From Terfezia claveryi (taxonomy: Eukaryota > Ascomycota > Pezizomycetes > Pezizales > Pezizaceae), in NCBI GenBank assembly GCA_015179025.1, contig WHUX01000084.1, positions 166,805-230,804 of the forward strand: a DNA stretch of 64,000 bases. The letters run 5' to 3'. Of the stretch, positions 45,590 to 57,373 are shown in pieces; the stretch's first letter is position 1, and each line of letters starts with the position of its first letter. The notes below the pieces were generated by a model. The model had not been told where the DNA came from. It did not search any database and was given only the letters and a program-made list of their open reading frames with translations. The position numbers and the translations under genes are program-made.

Positions 45590-46560
45590 AGTGGCCTCAA
45601 TACTTATAGCTTCTGAGTGGGCTTTGGTGATATCTCAGAGAGTTTAGGAGTAGGTGTAGGGGTGAGGGTTAGAGTACTAGAGGTGCTTTGGCCATGAATA
45701 GTCTCTGGAGTCTACACATAAATGGTGCTGCCTTTAGAGCCACTATAGATGCTCTCAAATTCACTGTCACTATCCCGAAAACTTGGACCTGATTTAGATG
45801 GTGAGGAAGATGAGCTGACCGATATATGAGTAGCTATAAAAGAATGCTGGGACCTGGCTAGGCAAGTGAATGAGACATATTTTACATAGCATTTTCTTGG
45901 CATCTTCTTGGCATCTTCGGTATTGCTTGCTATGCCTACTGCACCAAATATAGCTGCAATAACTCTATACTAGTGATGGCTTTTAAGATAGTAAGCTTTG
46001 TTCACTTCCTTACCTACTTTACTTCCTCTACTTTAGCAGCTAATACTACTTCAAGCTGTTTTGCTCAATCCTCTCCTAGAAATACTTTTGTTAAACTACC
46101 TATAGCTATATTTGTCATTTTATTGACTAAAGCTTGCAGAATAGGATTGTCCATATTTTTAAGGTACTTTTATACTTGCTAGTAAAGATGGCGAACTGCT
46201 CAAGTATTAGTTAGAGTAGTTGGAATGGTAGAATTACTAGTAAAATTAATTGATCACTTAGTATCAGCTGCAGCAGTACCAGTATATTGACCTAGAATTC
46301 TCTATGGATTGAATTAGATAAATGCCAGTAGTTTCAAATGCAGATTTGATATTTTTGGATGTATATGCAGCCTTGCAAGCTTCTTGGAAGTGTCTAATAG
46401 ATTTTAATGAATTGCCAAATAGGGAAGAAAAAAATAACTTAAAGAAGAAAATTTCTCTTAGTAATTACTTCTCTACTTAGATATAGATAATCCTCCACTC
46501 AATACCCATAATACTTCTATAATAGTCTAAATAATCCAATATCTAGTAGTTGCAGAATAT
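45590..46560 (-). pseudogene. unrecognised degenerate minus-strand gene
   Basis: Minus-strand segments LQALVNKMTNIAIGSLTKVF and AKQLEVVLAAKVEEVK (about 46,150-46,030), then an open stretch from 45,903 (MPRKCYVKYVSFTCLARSQH) with a Ser-rich SVSSSSSPSKSGPSFRDSDS part, form a broken reading. No family recognised; the style (helical part then Ser-rich part) resembles gag-like proteins. Confidence 0.35.
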
Positions 46561-46615
46561 ATATTGTATATGGAGGTAGACAAAATAGATCAATATAATT
46601 CTAACTATAGAATTG

Positions 46616-47167
46616 TAACATGGGCTCTAGGGGACAAAGTGACAAAGGGGTACGCTGGGGTCTGGGCAAGGGGAAATTGCACACGTAGGAGTGCTACGTA
46701 TATGATCTAAGGAAAGAATAGGGGCAAGGCAAGGGAAGGGCTAGAGTAACACTCACATAGGAACACTACGTGTATGACTAAGAGAAGGCTAGGATAGGGG
46801 ACAAGGGCAAGAGGCACGAGATACACAGAAGCAGTTGCTGCATGTGTTGGAAGGAGGTAGCTGTTGCTGCGGAGTTGTTCACAGAATAAGGGGGGTGTAT
46901 AAAGAAGGTATACCAGCGCAGGAGAAGCAAGGTCCTGTATTAGGTATATAAGACACTGGATAGGGTTCCTACAAGAGGGCAGAGAGAGTAAGCTATATAT
47001 GAAGACTTTCTTACTAGCTAAAGCTATCAGAAGGAATAAGGTTCCTAAGACCTCTTATTTCGGAAGCCGAGATAACAACACTATTACCTATATTGTAGGT
47101 GATGCCAGAAGGAATAACGAATAATAATAACAAGATCACGCTAGGCTAGGAAGGGATGGTTGTGACA
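46616..47167. mobile_element. candidate solo LTR
   Basis: The segment begins TGTAACATGGGCTC and ends TGGTTGTGACA, so it has TG...CA edges and about 550 bp. It contains duplicated phrases CACACGTAGGAGTGCTACG and CACATAGGAACACTACG, and a near-palindrome ATTACCTATATTGTAGGTGA. The phrase CACACGTAG...TACGTGTGTGATC at 43,620-43,652 is similar, suggesting a related LTR piece there. No paired copy proves it. Confidence 0.35.
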
Positions 47168-47195
47168 CTATCCCCCCTTTAAGTTCGGAGCCCCA

Positions 47196-47866
47196 TGTAA
47201 TAAATGGTACTAGACAGTATTTATTTGGTACTGTTTATACAATCTATATCCGTAGGCATGGATGTTTGTATATTTCGGTTCTGCTAAGGTAAGACTTCAG
47301 AAGGGTAGGGAGATTACTATGTGGGACGTTCCTAGAGGGAACAGTAATTAACTGGTGTAATCTATCTTATATGATTTGTACTATCTAAGCTATATGATCT
47401 TGATCTAATTAGAATATAGGCTTGCTTGCTGCTGTGTGCTTGTTTTTTGCTTCTTGTGGATTCCAGAGGAAATCCAGCGGCCTATTTATACTCCCCTGAG
47501 ATCTGATGACTAAGAAAATAAATAAAATAAAAGGTGGCATACTAAAAGGTAGTGCACTGTATAAAAGAGGTCATGTAGCTATAGTAATGAGTCACATGCC
47601 TTAAACAAAGGTCATGTGGCCATAGTAATGAGTCACATACCTTAAACAATAGTCACGCGGCCATAATAAGGGTGTCTTTATATGGCAAGTACCATGGAAC
47701 TTCCCATGGCAAATTTCTCATACTATAGATGCTTATAAATTAGTAGGAGGTGGTTGAAGGCTAGTTCTTCAACTGAGAGGCTTAGTTATATAATATAGTA
47801 GTAATATAGGAAATACAAAAGTATATAATCAATTATATAAGCAATGAACTAACGTTCTCTATTACA
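47196..47866 (-). repeat. 3' LTR of chromovirus 1 (671 bp)
   Basis: TGTAATAAATGGTACTAGAC ... TCTATTACA, collinear with 55,490-56,159 and 62,588-63,265. It has lost more CpGs than the 62.6 kb copy. Two TGAGTCA sites are kept in the repeated segment at about 47,590-47,635. Confidence 0.9.
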
Positions 47867-47894
47867 CTTCTCCATATGGAAGGATTTCCTATCC

Positions 47895-50800
47895 TTACTT
47901 CTCTCGCTCTGCCATATTGGTTTCCATATGTCCTAAGATTTGATGCATTGTTAATACATTTGCATTAACATAAATATCTTTAGTATTTCCTTGACTCATG
48001 ATTCTATTTCTTTCTTGTTGAATAAGAGCTCAGTTCTCATCTCTGGTTTGTAGTCCTTGTTTTCCTTTAGTTCTTCGATGTCTCTTGAATGTATCTTCAA
48101 TACTTCTATTTGTCCAGAAATCTTGAAGAATTTCAGTGGTAATATCCTTAGCATTTACCCAGGAATTATGTTTAGGAGAGTATCCTAGCCATCTAACCTT
48201 ATATTGTCTTTCTCCAGTTCGAGGAGCTGTTCTGAATTCTAATACCTTTTCAACTTCATAATGATCATCTTGAATTGGTCCTAGTTCTTGAGATTGTCTG
48301 TAAGGGAACTAGGTAGGATGGTTTTTATAGTAGGGTTTGAGTTTGCTAATATAAAAAGTATTATATATGAGGTGGAGGTCGGGTTAACTGGATAGGTCTA
48401 GACTATAGTTATTGCATTTCGAATTACTAGAAATAATGGGAAATGGGCCTAGCCATTTTGGTTTGAGTTTGGGTGAGACGTTTGATAGGTTGATATTTTC
48501 TGAGGAAAGCATAACTTGTTGTCCAATTGAAAATTTGGCTGTATTGGGTAGTCGTTTGTTTGCTTAAGATTCTTAAGTCTTCTTGGGATCATTTAGGTTT
48601 TTAGACGTTACCTTATGATGTTCGTTTGCTGGTACATATGCATTAATATGGTATGGAAGTATTGATATGCCAAGATGTACATTAAATCCAAATAGTATGG
48701 AAAAGGGACTATTCTGTCTTATGGCATTATACCTAGAGTTAAGTTTCAACTGTATCTCTAGTAGGTTCTGTAGCCAATCAAATCCTTCGATTTTACAGAC
48801 TCTTGCTACTTGTAGAATTTCTTTGTTCACAATTCCCGATTGTCTATCTGTACATAGATGATATGCAGTGGATTGTTTCAACTTGATTCCTCTATTCCTA
48901 GCCCAATCTTGAAAGTGCGTTGATATAAAAAGAGTGTCGTAGTCAAAAACAATACAGAAAGGGTACTCCATAGTCAGGACTATATGAGTATCAAAGGTAG
49001 CAGTATATTGTTCTAGTGTAAAATTATCTGAGACAGGAATAAGAAAGTTGAATCCTGATTGTCTATCGACAATCATCCAAAGTCATGAAATACAAACTAT
49101 ATGATCTTCTTTAAGAGGAATATTCGGGTACAAAATTGAATACTTAGTAAACACAGGTACTAACTTAAGAAAATCCATCGATATGTCAGTCCATGGCCTG
49201 CTTGCTACATGTAACAGGGTTATAAGTCCAAGTGGTGCCTTGTTGGAATACTTTGTCCATTAACAAGTATCACAACTTCTAATATAGTCCTTAGTTAGTT
49301 CTGCCAAGGACTGGCAATCATATCAGTTAGTAAGATATTTCATTGTTTTTTCAATACTACTATTAGTGGTTGCTTCATGTGCATCTTTAATAACCAATTC
49401 AAGATAGTTCTTACCTTCGATATTAAAGGTAGAGAGCAAGACTAATCTCCATTGTCCTTATCAGTTCTTGACATTTAAAAATCCATCTTTTCTTCTATAA
49501 TCCTTATAGTTCACAAAGATATTATAGTAGTTTTTCCAGATAGGACATACTGTCATGCATGATTGATATGCGGCTTTCATACTTGTACTTTGGTCAAGCC
49601 AGTATGTAATGAAGTAGTCCTTATCGTCCTCCCATCCATTGTTAATATGTTTCTCTTCAATGAGCTTGTTGAGGGTCAGTTCAATCCTTATATTGAAGTC
49701 ATTAATAGTAGGTTTCTTCTCCTTTCATGTAGAAGTATTATGTCCTAAGAACTTACAAAAATCACAATGCTGTCTGGAGGTCTTGGTATCTTGAATGAAG
49801 GAGGGTGCTAAATCTTCGTCAATAGCTACACACTTTTTGGAACGAGTGGTGATGGCGGTGGTGTTGATTAGAATTGCGTTACTGCTACTAGCGGTTGCAG
49901 CTAGTTGTTGTGGTGTATTCCATAATTGTTGAGTGGCAACAGAATTATTCATGATCTCCTATTCTATTTGTTAGGTGCTCATTTGTTTGGTAGGGTTACT
50001 GAACTGAATGCTGGGTTGGAGAGTGGCATATGTTGGTTTATTAGTAATCCATCTTTTTGCTCATTCTCTGATTTCTTGGATAGCCTCTTCACAGCTAAGA
50101 GCTTATGGAGGTGGATAAGCTAGCGTTTGTTGTACTGGTGCTAGTTCCTTTTGAGGCTCATTTGTGGATACGAGAAGCGCAATCTAAGTTGTAAGGAATT
50201 CCTTCTCCTTCTTAAGAACTGAGACTGACAGGTCATAGTTCAAACTACCATATTCGTGGTGATTGCAAATTGCGCATGTTTTGACAGTGAACATGTAGTT
50301 GTTCATAGCGTGGGTGCTGCTATGACCTGGACAGTAAAAATCTCGGTAAAAGGACCAGTGCATTCTTTTGTGTTGTTGCCAATTGCTATGAGCTAGGTCA
50401 ATGGCAATTTCCTTCACTTTTTCAGGAGCAAGGGTGTTTTGTTGAGCGTTTTCAGAAGATGGAGGCCTATATCTTAGTCCAACAACTGTTAAAGGTTTGT
50501 TCTTGTTTATATTGAGTACACAATCATACCTGCTAAAAACTTCTTCTGGTATGGTAGATAGAGTTTCATAGTCTAAGGACTCTTCTTCCTTCATCATATC
50601 GTATTCGCTTTCTTCATCTGGGATGCCCTCGAAGTATGGACAGAAGATATGGTGTCCAAATCCTTTGGCTCTTCTATGACATTTGTTGAAGTTGCAGTCA
50701 ACATACTTGAAATTGATAGATCTGCGAGAAACCATATTATTCTGAGTGGAGGTTTCTGGTGAGTAGAAAGTTTTTAAAGCATTAGTAGAGATGTTGCAAT

Positions 50801-52860
50801 TGTAGGTATGGTTAGGAGGATCGATGTTGTTGGAACTATAATCGTCCTCAGTAGTGGGAGTGTCTAAGTATTTATGGTTTATTGATAGAGCGTTTGATAT
50901 CAAATTTTCCTTTCCTGTAGTATGCTATATATCTGTATCAAATTCCATTAGGTAATCTTGCTATCGCCTTAATTTCTGGCTTGCAGATGTTTGAGTATAA
51001 AAAGTTACTAATGGTTTGTGGTTGGTAAGGATAGTGAACTTGTGACCTCTTAATTGTGCTTCAAAAAATTTTAATGAGTCAATAATCACTAATAATTCCT
51101 TTTGAAATGTAGGATAATTAAGTTGTACTAGATTAAATTTTCTAGAGTGGAAGCATGATGGTCTGATGTGTGTCAATAGTCCTTGACCTATCTACAATCC
51201 TAGTCCTACATTACTAGCATTACAGACTAAATATTTGGGTTCAGTAGATTCATTATTTTAGAGTTTTAAAACATGTGGGGAATTCACGAGTTCCTTAAGT
51301 TTTTCAAACGTTGTATTATAAGTATCTGTCTATTTCTATTTCTTTATTTGTCCTTGCAGTTCTGACAGGATGCTTGCATACAATGCCAAGTTAGGAATAA
51401 ATCTGCGGAGATAATTAACAATTCTAAGGAATCCTCTAAGATCCTTTTTTTTTGTAGAAGTTGGAAATATTAATATGGTAGTCCTCTTCTTCAAGTCTAT
51501 ATGTAATCCATCTGATATCAAAACGTGTCCTAAGATTTCTAATCTTAGAGTAAAGAACTGGTATTTGCTTTCTTTCAGATAGAATTTCTCGTACTGTAGA
51601 CATTGAAGTACTTTCTTCAATAATTCTACATGTTCTTTATACATTTTGGAGAATATAATAATATCATAAATATAGATGATTAAATTTTTATAGACCATGT
51701 CCTTAAAAATTTCATGCATAACACGAACTATGGTAGCAGGTACCTTATGATCCCCTTGTTGCATAACTCTACTACTGAAATATCCCATATAACATAAAAA
51801 GGTAGAGTGTTGCTCAGATTCTTTATTATTCCTAATATTGAAAAATCTATTAGCTAAGTCGAGCTTAGTCCCAATAGGATTCTCTACTACTAGTTCACTT
51901 GCTTCATTAATATCTGGCAATGAGGTGTGGTCTGCTTCAATAGCCAAATTGCAGTCTCCACAGTTATTGACATGTCTAGCTTCTTCCAGTTTATCTCGTT
52001 TAGGGATAGGGAACATGACTACAGTATTTGTGTCATTTTTTACTCTATATATGTGACTTAATGCTTCCTCTTCGACTAATTTGTCATGGATTTATTGTCT
52101 AAATTGATATCCTAAAGGTCACCATTTTGGTATCCAAGTAGCTCCTGCCTTTGGTTTAATACAGTGATCAATCCTTCTTAGTGGCAGTAATTCCCGTGGA
52201 TTTGTCTTGGGAAATAATAAGGGAAACTCTATTACAGGGTTGAATTGTTTCTGTACCGTAGAAACAGCTGTCACGAGTTCTCTTTCTGAATCAGTTTCTT
52301 CTGCATCACTAATATTTTTCCAATTATCTTGTTCACAATAATCTGTAACTGATTCATAGCTGACCTGGGTATATGCTGATCTTATACCATTCACAATAGT
52401 TCCAGATCCCTTCTATACACTTAGCTGGAATCATAGAATATTTTCCAGTTGGATAGTAACTAGTTCCTGATGGGCAGAAATTATTGCTCACACTTTGCTG
52501 AGAGCAGGTTCTACTAGTATTATATCCCATCCAGTCAAATGAGCTACATAGAACATTCGTTCTTCTATATAACCTATCCAATCATGTTTGATAGTACAAG
52601 CTTTGTCTATCATTCCTTTTGAGACTTTAATTGTAGTGCTTAATGATTTCTTCTCGATACTTCTAGTCAGTATTTTATATAGGTGTACAAATTGAGAATT
52701 AATTAAGTCTCCTCCCTTTGTTTAGAGATCAATTAAAGCTAGTGCAGGGTATTCGTTGGCTTTAATGAATACCTTGCTAAAATCTGGTACCTGTCTTGAC
52801 AAGGGTCATTCCTTGATTTCATCCTTGTTCTTTTTATCCATAGTGGCTATCGGCATAGCT
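47895..52860 (-). pseudogene. chromovirus 1 pol: PR-RT-RNase H-IN-chromodomain
   Basis: Protease region near 52,730 (ALID, stop, TKGGDLINSQF). RT from 52,016 (FPIPKRDKLEEARHV) through KNLIIYIYDIIIFSKMYKEH, where the catalytic YxDD core reads YIYD. RNase H near 51,150 (SRKFNLVQLNYPTFQKELLV; TILTNHKPLVTF). Tether HTTGKENLISNALS, then an unusual insert of about 450 codons containing two Cys/His clusters (50,903-50,184). Integrase zinc finger HEATTNSSIEKTMKYL...CDTC near 49,370; core near 48,980 with FDYDTLFISTHFQDW and TAYHLCTDRQSGIVNKEI, where the catalytic Glu expected in QSE reads Gly. Chromodomain YEVEKVLEFRTAPRTGERQY near 48,260. Ends at TAA 47,895-47,897. Confidence 0.85.
50184..50903 (-). 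CDS. Cys/His-rich insert domain of chromovirus 1 pol
   Basis: The longest uninterrupted frame of the element (239 codons), directly after the RNase H tether and before integrase. Cys/His groups: CNFNKCHRRAKGFGHHIFC and HWSFYRDFYCPGHSSTHAM with a following TCAICNHHEYG, consistent with two zinc-binding folds, and an acidic EESEYDMMKEEESLDYE stretch between. The preserved openness contrasts with the broken neighbours. Not a standard part of Ty3/gypsy pol as I know it. It should be read as part of the polyprotein rather than as a separate gene. Confidence 0.5.
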   Translation of the reverse strand: MISNALSINHKYLDTPTTEDDYSSNNIDPPNHTYNCNISTNALKTFYSPETSTQNNMVSRRSINFKYVDCNFNKCHRRAKGFGHHIFCPYFEGIPDEESEYDMMKEEESLDYETLSTIPEEVFSRYDCVLNINKNKPLTVVGLRYRPPSSENAQQNTLAPEKVKEIAIDLAHSNWQQHKRMHWSFYRDFYCPGHSSTHAMNNYMFTVKTCAICNHHEYGSLNYDLSVSVLKKEKEFLTT

Positions 52861-52899
52861 AAATCTTATGCGACTGTATATATAAGTACCTTATTTTGT

Positions 52900-55120
52900 T
52901 ATTACCTACAGTCCTTATAGGAGTGTCCAGGGTTCCAACACCATAGACATTTCTTGTCTCTAATTAATTGCATTTTTGTCTTCTGATCCAATTTTTTTGT
53001 GATGGTGTCCCAATCTGAGTTCTTCCATTTTTCTGTGTTGGGTTTGGTATTGGGATTGCTGCTAGGATTAAATCCTGTTTTTTGTCATTAATTCTGGTCT
53101 CTGCATGGACTATGATTTTGATTTTCATTCTAAGGGTGTTGTTGTCGGGATGTATTTGGTATGGATGGTAGGGCAATATCTTTCTTGGAAGCTTCATATG
53201 ACTCTACTTGATGCACGAGCTGATCATATAACCATTCTTCTTTAATTAAAGGAATTAATGTAGCTGATATATATGGCAGCAGGTAATTAAGAAACTTTCT
53301 TCTTTTTACTTCCTGCGATATTGATTGTTTACTATCCTTGTCAATTAATTTGATTTGCATTTCAGTAAGCTAGTTGGTGAACTATTTAATTTCCATGTGA
53401 TATCCATCCTTGTATAGTGTAGCTGTCCCCTATTGTTTCCACAAAATGTCCTTACTAGTAAAGGATATCAGAAAATCCCTTAGTGCTAGTATGAATCTAA
53501 AGAATGTCGCATTCTTTCCTTTTTCTCTTAGGAATTGATTATAAGTAGTGAGCATGCTCCATTCCATTCTGAATCCAAAAATTTCCAAAGCTGAAGAGCC
53601 TTCCAAATCTATTCCTTTGATAACAAACCAATATTGTATTGCTGTGGCCCAAGAGTTAAAATACTGTGAGTCTTGCTATTTTTTGTCTTCTCCTCTTATT
53701 TTTTCTGGTAGATCAATCTTTATTTCTTTTAAAGCATTTGTTGCTTTATGGTTACCTATTGTAACTATTCCTGTTGTAGATTCCCATTGCTATTGTTCAA
53801 CTGATTTTCCTCATTTGGGTTTTCTTTTAAGAGTTTAACTTGTAACTGATGATGCCTTATCAGAGTCCGAGCTATCATCTCCACTATCATCGGGGTCTCG
53901 TCCTCCTCCTTGCATTTTCTGCTTCTGTTGGTCTAGTCCTGTATTTAGATCATCATCATCTTCTGGTAATTCTATATCTTCTGGTAGTTGGTCTTTATCA
54001 TCTGGTTCTTTAGCTGACCCAGTCCTCCTTTCTGGTGTCTCAGGTGCTCGACCTTTGCCTTTCGATTGATATTTTAGTGTTCTCAAGAATGCTCTTGGAA
54101 GTTCTTTGCTAGGATTGCAAAAATCCCCTGCAGTTTATGTTGATTCTTCTAGATGAGTACCGCACATCATAAATGCTATTATTTCTTCTCAGTTGTTTAT
54201 TACCCAATTCGGTTTCCTTAAAAGTAGTACAACAGGTTTCTTTAATTCCTTAGTTAAAAATGCGTTCATTTCTAAGTCCTTTTCTTTGAATGGGTAAGGT
54301 ATTAGCTATAAATAGTGTTTTACTATGGCTTCCATTAAGAGTCTAGTATTTTCAGGATGATACTGTTGGGCATGTCCTATTGAGTGAATATATTTCAAAA
54401 TTTCCTCAATTGTTGGAAGATGTCTATCCCAAAATTCTTCTGGTGTAAGAGGCAAAGCCGTACTAAATTATAGTTTGGTTCCTGCTCCACCCAGTTCTTC
54501 AATTTCAATATCTATGAGTAGATTTATTTCCCCTTCTGTGTTAGGAACTACAAATCTAGTCTTTCTAAGAGTTTCTTCTACTAATTTCTTAATATTTTTG
54601 GCTAATATAGTTAACCATCTCAACTTCTTAGTCTTCTTACTAAGTTCAGACACTATTATATCTGATTTCGTCGTCTGTCCACAACCAAATGCAGCTAGTT
54701 ATGCGATATGATCATTGAGTTACTTTTCTTCTTTGGCACCTTATTGTGCTGATGGTGTGGTGGCTGATGATCCTTATGATCTCCATTCGACTAACGGTTC
54801 TGTTGGCTTGGTAGCTCATACGGCTGGTGAGGCTGAATGTCAGGATCCTGATATTTCTTATGGTCCTGGTTTTTCTTTGTCTACTGGTCTAGAATCTAGT
54901 TCTAGTTCTTCCGGCAAGAGTGTTATGTTTTCTAATTGGTGTATTGAGGTAGACGTTGGGGGTGCAGAGGTATTGGTAGAGATATCTGGGCCTAAGGAAG
55001 GTTCTGATAGAGGTAATTCTTTTCTGGAGGAAATGGCTACAGTGGAGGCAGCGAGATTTGAGCCTTGGGATTATAACACTTGGTTGTTTAGACCAATTAT
55101 TCCTGGGACCTAGGGGGCCG
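52900..55120 (-). pseudogene. chromovirus 1 gag, degenerate
   Basis: Minus-strand reading from about 55,120: Ser/Pro/Glu-rich N terminus (ISSRKELPLSEPSLGPDIST), a helical stretch (SKKTKKLRWLTILAKNIKKL at 54,640), acidic linker (KDQLPEDIELPEDDDDLNTG at 53,990), capsid (FGFRMEWSMLTTYNQFLREK near 53,560; EEWLYDQLVHQVESYEASKK near 53,240), and a CCHC zinc knuckle KCLWCWNPGHSYKDC at about 52,955-52,910. About fifteen stops, many explained by Gln codons changed to TAA/TAG. Confidence 0.75.
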
Positions 55121-55489
55121 GTTTTTCAATAGTGTACTGGATTTACAGGTACAGATGTAATGGTGGTTGCCATAAGTGTCCAAGATAAGTTGTCGATCTT
55201 ATTAGGAAAAGTATTGTGAATGAGGGTGGGATTGTTTAATATGGAATACCACTCCCTATTAGAGCTCTGCTTAGCTTGCTTCTAAGTCTTTTGTTGATGT
55301 ACTACAGTTGAGAGTTTGATGTCTCATTGTTAGATTCTGTTGGCTAGCTAGTTGAATAACGATATCGAATATATATATGCACTTGTGTATGTCGAATTTT
55401 ATACACTTGCGTGAGTGTAATAAAGGTATCTGAAGGTTAATCAGGCCTTGGATTTAAAGTATAGATTAGGTAAGTAAGTTAAAAAAAAT

Positions 55490-56159
55490 TTAATGAATAG
55501 TACTAGACAGTATTTATTTGGTACCGTTTATACAATCTATATCTATAGGCATGGACATTTGTGTATTTCGGTTCTGCTGAGGTAAGACCTTAGAAGGATA
55601 AACAGATTACTATTTAGGATGTTCCCAGAGGGAACAGTAATTAACTGGTGTAATCTATCTTATATAATTTGTACTATCTAAGCTATATAATCTTGATCTG
55701 ATTAGAATATAGGCTTGCTTGCTGCTGTATGCTTGTTTTCTGCTTCTTGTAGATTCCAGAGGGAATCCAGCAGCCTATTTATACTCCTCTGAGATCTGAT
55801 GACTAAGGAAATAAATACAATAAAGGGTGGCATACCAAAAGGTGGTGTGCTGTACAAAAGTGGTTATGTAGCTATTGTAATGAGTCACATGCCTTAAACA
55901 ATAGTCATGTGGCCATAGTAATAAGTCACATGCCTTAAATAATGGTCACGTGGCCATAATGAGGGTGTCTTCATATGGCAAGTGCTATGGAACTTCCCAT
56001 GGCAAATTCCGCGTGCTGTAGACGCTTATAAAGCAGTAAGAGGTGGTTGAAGGCTAGTCCTTCAACCGAGAGGCTTAGTTACATAATATAGTAGTAATAT
56101 AAGAAATACAAAAGTATATAATCAATTATATAAGTAATGAAACAACGTTCTCCATTACA
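55490..56159 (-). repeat. 5' LTR of chromovirus 1 (670 bp)
   Basis: Collinear with the other two LTRs. Minus-strand TATA-like GTATAAATAG at 55,775-55,784; one TGAGTCA at 55,881-55,887 and a second one decayed to TAAGTCA. The bases at its right edge are the start of the element (CATTACA / C). Confidence 0.9.
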
Positions 56160-57065
56160 CTCCAGTGACAAAAGGCAAAGCAAAAGGTAAAGCAAAAAAC
56201 AAAGAAACAAAATAGGTGAGAGAAACCAATAACCTATAATACAGCTCCAATGCTGAAAGCAAGTAACTACCAATGACAACAACATTAACTTCAGGGAGAC
56301 AAGGACATCATGGGGTAGGGTGAGGCTTTTGAGGGTAGTGCTAGTAGAATAAGTTGACCAGGTCCTACGTATTCTCCAGGTCATCAGTGGGCTGCTAGGT
56401 CGTCTCCTCATCCCCTAGCCATTTGACCTTATATTGAAGGTACTCATACCTTTTTCGGGAGTCCAATACTTCTTCCACCTCTTATTCCTTTTTATCTTCA
56501 ATAACCACAGGGGAAGATGGGGGGTGTTTCTAACCTGAGAGAGAATTGCCAGTGACAGGCTCGATCTTAGAGACATGGACGACTGGGTGTCGTTTGATGT
56601 CTTTAGGGAACCTCAATTGATAGGTATGAGTGCCTACAGTGGCCAACATCCTGAATCGACCCAGGAACTTATAGTCGAGCTTGCGAGCTAGCTATTCTGT
56701 CTAGAAGTGCTAGCTAGACCGCCACACCTTGTCTCCTGGCTGGTATCTGGGAGCTAGCAGCCATGATCTATTAGCATACTACTCAGCTTGCCTGGCTTGT
56801 GTATAATCCACCTCGGCTTTCAAGGTATAGTAGAGTTCAGCAATTTCAACTGAGAATTTCTTAGCTAGGGGGTGGGCTTTTTGCAGGAGTGCTAGGGCAT
56901 CTACAAACTGGAGGTGCCAACTGTAATTAGCTAAGAAAGGCGAGGTTTTGGAGGATTCCAAGAACTGGTTTTTTACGGCAAACTTATAGGTAGCCAGTAA
57001 TGAAACCCAGTTATCCTACTAGTAATTGACAAAGGCCCACAGATATTGCTCTATAATTAGTGTAC
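56160..57065 (-). pseudogene. chromovirus 2 fragment: integrase end and chromodomain
   Basis: Minus-strand segments: ESSKTSPFLANYSWHLQFVD, AKKFSVEIAELYYTLKAEVD, ANRSWLLAPRYQPGDKVW (the GPY/F-type integrase C terminus, with LDYKFLGRFRMLATVGTHTY) and the chromodomain-like end KRYEYLQYKVKWLGDEETTQ. Sequence differs from chromoviruses 1 and 3, so it is another family. It is cut at 56,160 by chromovirus 1 and at 57,066 by hAT copy B. Stops at Gln positions show decay. Confidence 0.75.
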
Positions 57066-57235
57066 GCTACGGGGCGAGTCGGTCCGAGTTTCTAGCCCTT
57101 ACAACTCGTTTGGCTATCGACTCGCCTCGGTCTCTGCCTACTGCAACTCGCCTCGGACCACTTCGCCGATTAATCGGTGATCTATAGATTACTCGCCAAG
57201 ATCCCTTACTAACCTTGTTCACACTTGTGCATTTG
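57066..57235 (-). repeat. hAT copy B left end with subterminal ACTCGCC repeats
   Basis: ACTCG(C/T) motifs recur at short intervals, with GATTAATCGGTGATCTATAG and ATTACTCGCC. The same block is found at 34.3 kb and as solo remnants at 8.13 kb and 21.8 kb. Confidence 0.8.
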
Positions 57236-57283
57236 CCAAGTCCAGGGTTTTCCCTTCTTTCCCCTATTCGTCCGTGCATACGG

Positions 57284-57373
57284 CTTGTCACGGATTGCCC
57301 GTCTTGTCACAGATTGCCACTCTTGTCACGGATTGCCAGTCTTGTCACGGATTGCCAGTCTTGTCACGGATCG
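57284..57373 (+). repeat. 20-bp tandem array, CTTGTCACGGATTGCC unit
   Basis: Five units; the second reads CACAG instead of CACGG. Located in the hAT 3' noncoding region. The open frames overlapping it are repeat artefacts. Confidence 0.88.

Larger units (their letters stand above)
47196..56159 (-). mobile_element. complete Ty3/gypsy chromovirus, degenerate
   Basis: About 8.96 kb between two LTRs that begin TGTAAT (TTTAAT in the right one) and end ATTACA on the plus strand. On the minus strand the order is gag, protease region, RT, RNase H, a Cys/His-rich insert, integrase, chromodomain. Flanking bases CCCCA (47,191-47,195) and CTCCA (56,160-56,164) may be a 5-bp target duplication with one C/T change. 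The many stops and altered catalytic residues show the copy is inactive. It inserted into another chromovirus fragment whose remains lie at 56,160-57,065. Confidence 0.9.

Noticed and set aside
54715..55113. Plus-strand 132-codon open frame
   Set aside because: It lies antisense to the N-terminal part of chromovirus 1 gag, whose minus-strand reading is protein-like once single-base stops are allowed for. It is a shadow.
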